25,214 bases of DNA from a virus, in IMG/VR virus record IMGVR_UViG_3300046167_000567, positions 1 through 25,214 of that record, one strand, 5' to 3'. Under the pieces are notes generated by a model. That model ran no database searches, was not told where the DNA came from, and saw only the letters and a program-made list of their open reading frames with translations. This document shows positions 5,304-10,642 of this stretch, piece after piece (position 1 is the stretch's first letter; every line of letters starts with the position of its first letter). The translations under genes and the position numbers were made by a program.

Positions 5304-6389
5304 ATGAATGTACTAAGCCTATTTGATGGAATGAGTTGTGGAAGAATTGCACTTGATAGACTTGGAATCAAGGTAGATAACTATTATGCAAGTGAGATAG
5401 ATAAGTATGCTATTGAAGTAAGTAAGGCTAACTACCCGGAAATTATCCAAGTTGGAGACATAACCAAGCTTGACTTGTCTACATTACCGCAAATTGATTT
5501 GATTATGGGTGGTAGTCCATGCCAAGGATTCTCTTTTGCAGGGAAGCAACTTGCTTTTGACGACCCCAGATCCATGTTGTTTTTTGAATTTATTAGATGT
5601 GTTGAAACATTAAAACCTAAATACTTCTTACTTGAAAATGTAAGAATGAAAAAAGAATACTTGGATGTTATCTCTGAATACATGGGAGTTGAGCCTATTT
5701 TTATAAACAGTTCTCTTGTATCAGCACAGTCAAGGCAAAGATATTATTGGACTAACATTCCAGGAATAGAGATGCCAAAGGAAAGGGGTATTGTTTTAAG
5801 AGACATATTAGAAGAGAACCCAAATGAAAACCCAACGAAAGATACCGCAAGAAATAGAAGACATTACAAAAATCTAGATGACAAGTCGCTTTGCATGACA
5901 GCAACCATGTATAAGGGAGCTGGGAACAATGGAATGACTTTAGTGCCTCAACATATAGGCACAGCGATTGATGTTAATGGGCATGACATTTTGAAAAGGG
6001 TCTATAGTCCAGAAGGAAAATCTCCAACAGTAAACACTTGTCAAGGTGGTAATAGGGAACCTAAAGTAGTCTGTGGAAGATACGTTGGAAGATATAAGGT
6101 GGATGGAGTGCGACAAGATCACAAAGGATCTATTGCAGGAAAGTCTAAGCAGATGCTTGAACTAAGAAGGGATGACAAAACCAACAACATATCTACAGTA
6201 CAAAAGGATAATGTTTTAGTTAAAGATGATGTTTATTGGAGAAAGCTTACGCCTTTAGAATGTGAAAGACTGCAAACCGTTCCTGATAACTACACCAACC
6301 ATGTCTCTAATACACAAAGATATAAGATGTTGGGCAACGGTTGGACTATAGAAGTGATTGCTCACATATTAAAGAACATGGAGTCTTAA
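5304..6389 (+). CDS. DNA (cytosine-5) methyltransferase
   Basis: Transfers a methyl group from S-adenosylmethionine to C5 of cytosine in a specific DNA site. 361 residues, a typical length for a phage Dcm-type enzyme. Conserved motifs in order: motif I LSLFDGMSCGRIAL (4-17), motif IV SPCQGFSFAG with catalytic C73, motif VI LLENV (109-113), motif VIII QSRQRYYW (142-149), a target-recognition region in the middle, and motifs IX-X near the end (LTPLECERLQTVP, KMLGNGW). AAGGAG precedes ATG at 5304. It is the last gene of the P1 operon and the gene here with the clearest anti-restriction role: self-methylation against host nucleases is the likely purpose. The nearest nuclease gene is convergent, so a restriction-modification pair is possible but not shown. 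Confidence 0.95.
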   Translation: MNVLSLFDGMSCGRIALDRLGIKVDNYYASEIDKYAIEVSKANYPEIIQVGDITKLDLSTLPQIDLIMGGSPCQGFSFAGKQLAFDDPRSMLFFEFIRCVETLKPKYFLLENVRMKKEYLDVISEYMGVEPIFINSSLVSAQSRQRYYWTNIPGIEMPKERGIVLRDILEENPNENPTKDTARNRRHYKNLDDKSLCMTATMYKGAGNNGMTLVPQHIGTAIDVNGHDILKRVYSPEGKSPTVNTCQGGNREPKVVCGRYVGRYKVDGVRQDHKGSIAGKSKQMLELRRDDKTNNISTVQKDNVLVKDDVYWRKLTPLECERLQTVPDNYTNHVSNTQRYKMLGNGWTIEVIAHILKNMES

Positions 6390-6892
6390 TTATTTTTTGA
6401 GATGTTTTTACACCAATCTATGAGTTCTTCTAACTCTAAGGTGTACTTCATCATATTTACTGCTAGACACACTAGGGCAATGTTACCCTCCTCGTAACCC
6501 TTAGTGTTGTCAATGCGGTCTATTGATATGTTTTGTAAGTGATATCCAGATCCGTCTTTTACATTAGTCATAGCCACCCCTGAATATTTACAGATTCCTT
6601 TTTGTGAATCGTATAACTTGTGTAGGTATTCTCTTGTTATATTAAACCTATGGGTTTTCTTTCTTCTGTATGCTAGTTGTCCGTATAGGTTGTTTATATA
6701 AAGATGTGGATTATTGCTGATTTTTTTTCTTTTCTCCGCCGAACGGCAGGGGCGACATTCTCTTCTTTTGTAGCCTTTAGCTACCTCATAGTCATCTATG
6801 TGCTTGTTGATTAAACAAGTCTTACATATCCTAGTCTTATGACCAGTCGTATGGGGTTGTGTCTTTAATTTCGATATCGAAGCTTTCAACAT
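6386..6892 (-). CDS. HNH endonuclease with N-terminal zinc finger
   Basis: Probable DNA nuclease of the HNH (His-Me finger) type. The N-terminus has two cysteine pairs, C23-x2-C26 and C46-x2-C49, forming a zinc finger; the C-terminal half holds KGICKYSG (C101), the nuclease core SIDRIDNTKGYEEGNIALVC (123-142) and VNMMK (145-149), a pattern known from phage HNH enzymes in which Asp replaces the first core His. 168 residues. The start at 6892 overlaps the upstream gene by 56 bases and has only a weak ribosome-binding site. Its stop overlaps that of the convergent methyltransferase by a few bases. It could be a free-standing homing-type nuclease, a packaging-associated HNH or a restriction partner of the methylase. 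Confidence 0.8.
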   Translation of the reverse strand: MLKASISKLKTQPHTTGHKTRICKTCLINKHIDDYEVAKGYKRRECRPCRSAEKRKKISNNPHLYINNLYGQLAYRRKKTHRFNITREYLHKLYDSQKGICKYSGVAMTNVKDGSGYHLQNISIDRIDNTKGYEEGNIALVCLAVNMMKYTLELEELIDWCKNISKNN

Positions 6893-7265
6893 CTTTTAAA
6901 GTCTCTCTAAATCTATTAACCGCAACCTTGCTAGAAGATACTGCTGATTGATTATCCATCAATCTTTCGCCAAGCAGAATACATCCATGAGAATCTTTTT
7001 CTGGAAAGTTCCCAACATGAAAAAGAATATATGTTCTGTTTTCTACATCAGTAACCTCGAATGTTTCTCCAAATCTTTTTGATGTATAAGCTTTACAGGT
7101 ATAGTTTCCATTGGGAATGCAGCTCACTTCTTTTTGATTGTTTCTCCAGGGACGTTCAGCAGTCCAAAAGACTTCAGTTCCTATGGTAAGTTTTCCCAAA
7201 GTTCCTTGTGGCATATATGCAATTCTCTCAAGAACAGCGTCTGAATCTTTTTTATTAAAGAACAT
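6837..7265 (-). CDS. DUF5675 family protein, possible peptidoglycan-acting lysis enzyme
   Basis: Matches the DUF5675 pattern: an N-terminal strand region (GTLGKLTIGTEVFWTAERPW), SCIPNGNYTCKAY (48-60), FEVTDVENRTYILFHVGN (69-86) and DSHGCILLGE (91-100). H83 followed by S92-H93-G94-C95 resembles the active-site signature of YkuD-type L,D-transpeptidases (H ... [ST]HGC). Function of the DUF is not established; a cell-wall role is inferred from this motif and from the XhlA-like membrane protein gene just upstream. ATG at 7265 is used; a TTG at 7286 would add seven residues and a longer overlap. Overlaps the upstream gene by 11 and the HNH gene by 56 bases. Confidence 0.8.
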   Translation of the reverse strand: MFFNKKDSDAVLERIAYMPQGTLGKLTIGTEVFWTAERPWRNNQKEVSCIPNGNYTCKAYTSKRFGETFEVTDVENRTYILFHVGNFPEKDSHGCILLGERLMDNQSAVSSSKVAVNRFRETLKDVESFDIEIKDTTPYDWS

Positions 7266-7524
7266 AAGTAAACACTGCTCCGCCAATTCCTATAATAGAA
7301 CCAATCACCACGCCACCTATTATTCTTTCAGCCCACTTAGACTGAACATTGTCCCTCATTTGAGACTGTTCAAGAGTTCTAAGTCTTACTTCGTGATCTG
7401 AAGATTGACTCAATGATCTTCCTATTCTCTCTTCAAGCACTGGTATATGCCTAACAAAAGAAAGAACCTCTTCCATGTGCTTCTCCAAGTTTGCTATACG
7501 CATTTCTATGCCTGTTGCTTCCAT
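7255..7524 (-). CDS. XhlA-like membrane protein (holin-associated)
   Basis: 89 residues: a long charged coiled-coil region (about 8-60, with IANLEKHMEEVLSF and EVRLRTLEQSQ heptads) followed by a single C-terminal membrane segment (about 68-88, IIGGVVIGSIIGIGGAVFTYV). This layout is that of haemolysin XhlA-type and holin-accessory proteins of phages. It lies immediately upstream of the DUF5675 gene and probably helps release or localise it at the membrane during lysis. The ribosome-binding site is poor (A-rich leader). It faces away from the promoter at 7595. Confidence 0.7.
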   Translation of the reverse strand: MEATGIEMRIANLEKHMEEVLSFVRHIPVLEERIGRSLSQSSDHEVRLRTLEQSQMRDNVQSKWAERIIGGVVIGSIIGIGGAVFTYVL

Positions 7525-7594
7525 TTTTTTTATTAAAATGTGTGTGAATAATACTGTAAAGATACATTAATTAATAAATAAAACAATATTTCGA

Positions 7595-7642
7595 TTGACT
7601 ATAAATTGTTATGGTCTTATTATCGTAATCATTAATTACATA
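7595..7642 (+). promoter_or_regulatory. Promoter P2 with downstream palindromic element (nrdR-like gene)
   Basis: TTGACT (7595-7600), 17-nt spacer, TATTAT (7618-7623), then CGTAATCATTAATTACATA (7624-7642). Within the element GTAAT-N5-ATTAC (7625-7639) is a perfect dyad centred near the expected +1, the best operator candidate of the four related promoters. AAAGGGGATGACAAG and the ATG at 7657 follow, so it drives a single 53-residue gene before convergent minus-strand genes begin. Confidence 0.72.
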
Positions 7643-7656
7643 AAGGGGATGACAAG

Positions 7657-7818
7657 ATGGTTTGCTATGAATGTGGAACTGACACTAGGGTTATTGATGT
7701 TAGAAAGTTTGTTGATGGTACTGTTTTAAAAAGGAGAAGAGAGTGCTTGTCGGAAACATGCAGAAATAGATTCACTACTTATGAAGAGCCTCATAAAGAA
7801 AAGAAGAAAAAACTATAA
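7657..7818 (+). CDS. Stand-alone NrdR-type zinc ribbon (53 aa)
   Basis: Resembles the N-terminal zinc ribbon of NrdR, the repressor of ribonucleotide reductase genes: C3-x2-C6, [21 protein letters not shown] (10-30) and RFTTYEEP (38-45) align with the DNA-binding part of NrdR. The ATP-cone that makes NrdR respond to nucleotides is absent; the protein ends in a Lys-rich tail. The second cysteine pair is C30-x4-C35 instead of the usual x2. It may act as a DNA-binding regulator of phage promoters or of host nucleotide metabolism. Monocistronic behind P2; its last bases overlap the convergent gene. Confidence 0.82.
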   Translation: MVCYECGTDTRVIDVRKFVDGTVLKRRRECLSETCRNRFTTYEEPHKEKKKKL

Positions 7819-8010
7819 AAGGTCTATTGTTTTTGATGCTTCTTCAAAATTCTTTCCAAGCCCAGACCATTCTAAGTCTCCTGATATCCTATAAATCCAT
7901 CCAGTCAACTTATGTCTTTTGCCGTAGGGGTTTGTTGGAATCCATCGAAGAGAAACTCTTTCGAATCCTTTTTCCTTAAATAGATTAATGAGTTCTTCTT
8001 TTTTGCTCAT
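7813..8010 (-). CDS. Small hypothetical protein (65 aa)
   Basis: Not recognised. [23 protein letters not shown] begins a helix-then-strand fold, followed by a basic stretch ([26 protein letters not shown]) and a terminal helix ([12 protein letters not shown]). ATG at 8010 is preferred, giving a 26-base overlap with the upstream gene; another ATG at 8040 would add ten residues. The stop lies 6 bases inside the convergent zinc-ribbon gene. Confidence 0.65.
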   Translation of the reverse strand: MSKKEELINLFKEKGFERVSLRWIPTNPYGKRHKLTGWIYRISGDLEWSGLGKNFEEASKTIDLL

Positions 8011-8152
8011 TGCTAAAATACCAGTCCCAATACTCTTCATAGATTTCTCTAAATTCTTTTAGTGTTGGGATAATTAAATGTGGGGTTTCTTTAAACGAGG
8101 CAACATATACCCTGTAGGCAGTATGTAATTCCTGTTCGCTATATAAGATCAC
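7985..8152 (-). CDS. Small hypothetical protein with GTG start (55 aa)
   Basis: Not recognised. The frame from GTG at 8152 to TAA at 7985 reads as a sensible peptide rich in aromatic and charged residues (YSEQELHTAYRVYVASF, EFREIYEEYWDWYF) and would otherwise be an unusual 160-base gap. It has no in-frame ATG; a weak AGGT precedes the GTG. The reading frame is closed upstream by TAA at about 8183. Supported by composition and by the overlap pattern of neighbours, not by homology. Confidence 0.5.
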   Translation of the reverse strand: MILYSEQELHTAYRVYVASFKETPHLIIPTLKEFREIYEEYWDWYFSNEQKRRTH

Positions 8153-8200
8153 ACCTATTATGATAAACGAAATTGTAAATTAATTCATCTAAGATATATT

Positions 8201-8536
8201 TTAGGGACTTTTTTTCTTTCCGCCTTTGCCTGCCCATAATACTTTTCTCGCCCAGTGGTTTGCAGAGAACTTATCATCCTTCGTAAGCCCACCAGATTTG
8301 TTCTTGATTCCTGCGGATCGTTTAAGATAGTTGTCCCTAGCTTTACTAGAGTAATTATGACCATAGTCTTTATGACCAAATCTGACGACCTTAATTTCAT
8401 TACCCTTTTTAGCAAGAACCTCCATCTTGTGTTTGCTTGACCCACTGTTTCTTTTTGGTTTGTTAAACCCAGGGTATTTCTTACCCCTGTAAACGACTCC
8501 GTTTGAAACTCTTTTAGTATCTTTTACTGTAGCCAT
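8201..8536 (-). CDS. Basic conserved phage protein (111 aa)
   Basis: Function unknown. Strongly basic, with the recognisable core GVVYRGKKYPGFNKPKRNSG (13-32), LAKKGNEIKVVRFGHKDYGHNY (41-62), KARDNYLKRSAG (66-77), DDKFSANHWARKVLWAG (87-103) and a Lys-Ser-Pro tail. Proteins with this GFNKPKR...RFG...ARKVLWAG pattern occur in many marine and other small tailed phages (from memory). Stop-to-start overlap (one base) with the upstream gene at 8536 indicates translational coupling in a basic-protein cluster. Nucleic-acid binding is likely from charge; a virion or DNA-packing role is inference. Confidence 0.82.
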   Translation of the reverse strand: MATVKDTKRVSNGVVYRGKKYPGFNKPKRNSGSSKHKMEVLAKKGNEIKVVRFGHKDYGHNYSSKARDNYLKRSAGIKNKSGGLTKDDKFSANHWARKVLWAGKGGKKKSP

Positions 8537-8778
8537 TATCTTTTCCTTCCCTTGTGCAGTCCGTGTTTGGCATGTTGTTTACCCTTTGCGGTTGCTTTTC
8601 TCTTGACTGTGTTTGCTTTAGATAGTTTCTTCCTACCCTTGGCTGTGGACTTCAACTTAGCAATGGTCTTGGCTGGAGCATAAACCTCTCCAGTCTTGCT
8701 AGATTTTTTACCACTAGCTGTTCTCCATTTTTGTTTTGTCCATCTTATTAAAGACTTTTGTGCTTTCTTTAAAGGCAT
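8536..8778 (-). CDS. Very basic phage protein with SL-WTKQKWRT motif (80 aa)
   Basis: Function unknown. More than a third of residues are Lys or Arg. The N-terminus KKAQKSLIRWTKQKWRTASGKKSS and the following EVYAPAKTIAKL match a small-protein family common in marine phages (from memory); the C-terminal half is a low-complexity Lys/Arg/Gly/Ala tail like that of histone H1-type proteins. Coupled by a one-base overlap to the downstream gene and 3 bases from the upstream gene. Probably binds DNA or RNA. Confidence 0.8.
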   Translation of the reverse strand: MPLKKAQKSLIRWTKQKWRTASGKKSSKTGEVYAPAKTIAKLKSTAKGRKKLSKANTVKRKATAKGKQHAKHGLHKGRKR

Positions 8779-8781
8779 AAC

Positions 8782-8913
8782 TTATTTCTTTTTAGCGTTA
8801 GCCCTGCGTCTTACCCTTGAGACTTTTCTCTTGGGTTTAGGTTTCTGCATTAAGTGTTGTTCTTGCCTGTTAAGGCTCCACTCAATAAACCTGTCAAATA
8901 ATTTACCAATCAT
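8782..8913 (-). CDS. Tiny basic protein (43 aa)
   Basis: Not recognised. Short amphipathic N-terminus (MIGKLFDRFIEWSL) followed by a dense basic tail (KPKPKRKVSRVRRR and KKK). Starts with ATG at 8913 after a strong GGAGG site, overlapping the upstream stop by 4 bases (ATGA). Belongs to the run of basic mini-proteins. Confidence 0.65.
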   Translation of the reverse strand: MIGKLFDRFIEWSLNRQEQHLMQKPKPKRKVSRVRRRANAKKK

Positions 8914-9095
8914 TTTTTATATCCTCCGCCCTTTGCTCGATACATTTTTGCTAACATTTGGGCTTTTCTTGCTGACCACTGACCAGCTCTACCACCTTTT
9001 GATCCTGCCTTTATACGATTAAACAGGTTCTTACGCATGGTTGGTTTCGTATAGTTACCAGCAGAGTTGACTGTGGATTTCTTTTTAGAAGCCAT
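8910..9095 (-). CDS. DUF5872-like basic protein (61 aa)
   Basis: The segment LFNRIKAGSKGGRAGQWSARKAQMLAKMYRAKGGGY (24-59) fits the DUF5872 pattern (Lys/Gly-rich GGxxGQWSARKAQxxxxxYxxxGGGY), found in phages and some giant viruses. No biochemical role is known. The N-terminus is Lys/Asn/Thr-rich (KKKSTVNSAGNYTKPTMRK). Start at 9095 is at a TAATG junction with the upstream gene. The positive charge and tandem position among other basic genes suggest nucleic-acid binding. Confidence 0.8.
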   Translation of the reverse strand: MASKKKSTVNSAGNYTKPTMRKNLFNRIKAGSKGGRAGQWSARKAQMLAKMYRAKGGGYKK

Positions 9096-9184
9096 TACTT
9101 TTTCTTTTTAGCGGTTTTCTTTTTTCCTTTTTTCATTGGCGGTCTTCCAACTTTAGATCCGTATGTTCCTTTTCCTTGTGGCAT
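9095..9184 (-). CDS. Tiny Lys/Gly-rich peptide MPQGKGTYGS type (29 aa)
   Basis: A 29-residue peptide: MPQGKGTYGSKVGRPPMKKG followed by a poly-Lys tail. Peptides starting this way are recurrent in marine phages next to DUF5872-type genes (from memory), which together with the clear GAAGGAGAT ribosome-binding site and TAATG coupling supports it as a real gene despite its length. Function unknown; composition is protamine-like, and the GRPP segment resembles an AT-hook core. Confidence 0.68.
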   Translation of the reverse strand: MPQGKGTYGSKVGRPPMKKGKKKTAKKKK

Positions 9185-9186
9185 AA

Positions 9187-9480
9187 TTATCTCCTTCTAA
9201 ATTTTCTAACTACTTTATTATAGACCATTCCCTTCATACTCTTAAGTGATCTGGTATGATCTGGTAATTCTTCCCATGCTTTCTTTCTTTTTTCCCGAGT
9301 CGAAAGCCTTGCAATAGTATTGCAGACTCCCATCTGCATAGATAAAAGATACAACAAATCATAAAACTTTTCATCTACATCTTCTAAATATTTTATTCTA
9401 TCCGCCTGTGATGGCATGTTAGCAATCTTGTGTGCATAGCTAAGTAAATCTATATCTCCAAAGACGGTAACATGTTTCAC
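9187..9480 (-). CDS. Hypothetical protein (97 aa)
   Basis: Not recognised. Helical-looking protein with an acidic/neutral N-terminal half (DIDLLSYAHKIANMPSQADRIKYLEDVDEKFYDLLYLL) and a basic C-terminus (GMVYNKVVRKFRRR). It overlaps the upstream DUF3310-like gene by 4 bases (ATGA) and lies 2 bases before the basic mini-gene cluster, so it is part of the same transcript. Confidence 0.75.
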   Translation of the reverse strand: MKHVTVFGDIDLLSYAHKIANMPSQADRIKYLEDVDEKFYDLLYLLSMQMGVCNTIARLSTREKRKKAWEELPDHTRSLKSMKGMVYNKVVRKFRRR

Positions 9481-9770
9481 TTCTTGTTTTGCATGTCGTG
9501 GTTGTACAGTGCAAAGAACCCATAATGAATTACTTTAAGTATGTCAGCCCTGTTCTTGCCTTCTTTTTTGCCATAGCGTTGTGCATATTTCATCACGTTG
9601 CCCATACAGAAGCCCTCTCCATGACCACTGTCCATGATAAATTCTGTAGCCTGAAATTTGTTTAAGGAATAGTGTTGCTCGTATGTTTTATCTACATACT
9701 TTGCGAACTCGTTAATCAGCTCGCCTTCGTTGTACTTATAATTTATTTTTTCTTTTTTTCTTTTTGGCAT
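9477..9770 (-). CDS. DUF3310-like phage protein (97 aa)
   Basis: The core HYSLNKFQATEFIMDSGHGEGFCMGNVMKYAQRYGKKEGKNRADILKVIHYGFFALY has the DUF3310 layout: HY, an 'xFI' helix, GNxxKYxxRYGKK and a terminal helix. The family was once called phage nucleotide kinase-like, but no activity is proven. It lacks a P-loop. The N-terminus is basic (MPKRKKEK). It lies between replication genes and the basic-protein cluster and overlaps neighbours on both sides, indicating one operon. Confidence 0.75.
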   Translation of the reverse strand: MPKRKKEKINYKYNEGELINEFAKYVDKTYEQHYSLNKFQATEFIMDSGHGEGFCMGNVMKYAQRYGKKEGKNRADILKVIHYGFFALYNHDMQNKK

Positions 9771-9886
9771 TTATCTTCCTTATTTTTTTTATTAAAAATC
9801 TTATCCCAGTTTTCTGAATATAGTTTTTCGTTAGAGTTTCTTCTTACAGAACCCTTGCCGCCTTTCCACTCTCCATGATTACTCAT
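9743..9886 (-). CDS. Tiny basic protein MSNHGEWKGG type (47 aa)
   Basis: 47 residues, MSNHGEWKGGKGSVRR at the start and a Lys-rich end. A similar N-terminus occurs in small phage proteins near DUF3310-like genes (from memory). Good GGGAG site 9 nt before ATG at 9886. It overlaps the upstream nuclease gene by 8 bases and the downstream DUF3310-like gene by 28 bases in another frame. Function unknown. Confidence 0.65.
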   Translation of the reverse strand: MSNHGEWKGGKGSVRRNSNEKLYSENWDKIFNKKNKEDKCQKEKKKK

Positions 9887-10181
9887 TGTTTATTAACTCC
9901 CTAAGTTTTATTAAAAGATCAGTTTGTTTTCCGTATCTTTTTTCAAACTCTCGTTTAAAAGGATGTCGTGAAACATAAAGATCGTTGTTGATTCCTTCTC
10001 TGTGATGTTTGTAACAGAGGCTTAACGACATCAAGTGTGCGTTTGGTTTTGTTTTTCCATCTATATGATGCACCTCTGACGGAGAATAACAATCGTAGAA
10101 AAGATGACAGACAATACATCCAAAGTTAGATATAGCATCCATCCAATCTTTCTCTTCTTTATTTGGGGATCTGCCCTGCAT
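9879..10181 (-). CDS. Ref-like HNH nuclease (RecA-dependent nuclease family)
   Basis: 100 residues resembling phage P1 Ref C-terminal nuclease domain and its many phage relatives: C22-x2-C25 (GCIVC), SPSEVHHIDG with H38-H39, SLCYKHHREG with C56 and H59-H60, then HPFKREFEKRYG. In the family these residues bind zinc and form the HNH active site, which cuts DNA at RecA-made displacement loops. Being in the operon with dnaB, it probably serves replication-linked recombination or DNA processing. Start at 10181 overlaps the upstream small gene by 23 bases. Confidence 0.82.
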   Translation of the reverse strand: MQGRSPNKEEKDWMDAISNFGCIVCHLFYDCYSPSEVHHIDGKTKPNAHLMSLSLCYKHHREGINNDLYVSRHPFKREFEKRYGKQTDLLIKLRELINNE

Positions 10182-10317
10182 ATTTCTTTAATAACATTTT
10201 GTTGTTAGCCTTAATATAATCCTCGAAGCTTATTTCTTTCTCGTTATGCTTTCTTCTTTCAGACCTGCACTCTTCATGCATCATTCTGCAAAAGCTTTTA
10301 AAATTATCATGCCCCAT
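10159..10317 (-). CDS. Small basic hypothetical protein (52 aa)
   Basis: Not recognised. Helical, charged peptide (CRMMHEECRSERRKHNEKE, then FEDYIKANNKMLLKKYAG). ATG at 10317 with GGAAAG nine bases upstream. It overlaps the upstream gene by 11 and the downstream Ref-like gene by 23 bases in different frames; without it there would be a 125-base gap in an otherwise gap-free operon. Confidence 0.6.
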   Translation of the reverse strand: MGHDNFKSFCRMMHEECRSERRKHNEKEISFEDYIKANNKMLLKKYAGQIPK

Positions 10318-10642
10318 ATCTATTTCTTTCCATCCTCAAGTTTGCCATTTTTGTTCTCCATTCCTCAAACTGCATATCTACTGCAAGTTTTTCTGTTTGT
10401 AGTGCATCAAGTGATGCTTTGGCAACAGCAACCTTCATAGATGCCTGGGCGTATTCATCAGTAGATTCTGCTTTAGATTTTTGAGAGTTATAACTTCTCT
10501 CCCCCTCTTCTTTTGCTATACAAAGCTCTCTCCAAAATACCCTTTTAAGACCAACATCTGCCTTAAGGACATTTACTCTAGCCTCTGATATCCTTGGTAT
10601 TATGTCTCTTAATTGTTGATGAAAATTTTCAGATTGGTCCAT
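10307..10642 (-). CDS. Coiled-coil protein, unknown function (111 aa)
   Basis: Not recognised by motif. Almost entirely helical with long heptad-like runs (IPRISEARVNVLKADVGLK; TDEYAQASMKVAVAKASLDAL; EKLAVDMQFEEWRTKMANLRM). No zinc or nucleotide motif. It starts 14 bases inside the end of dnaB, so translation is coupled to the helicase; a helicase-loading or single-strand-binding helper role is possible but unproved. Confidence 0.72.
   Translation of the reverse strand: MDQSENFHQQLRDIIPRISEARVNVLKADVGLKRVFWRELCIAKEEGERSYNSQKSKAESTDEYAQASMKVAVAKASLDALQTEKLAVDMQFEEWRTKMANLRMERNRYGA

Noticed and set aside
7266-7286. TTG start at 7286 for the DUF5675 gene
   Set aside because: It would lengthen the overlap with the XhlA-like gene; ATG at 7265 gives a normal family N-terminus.
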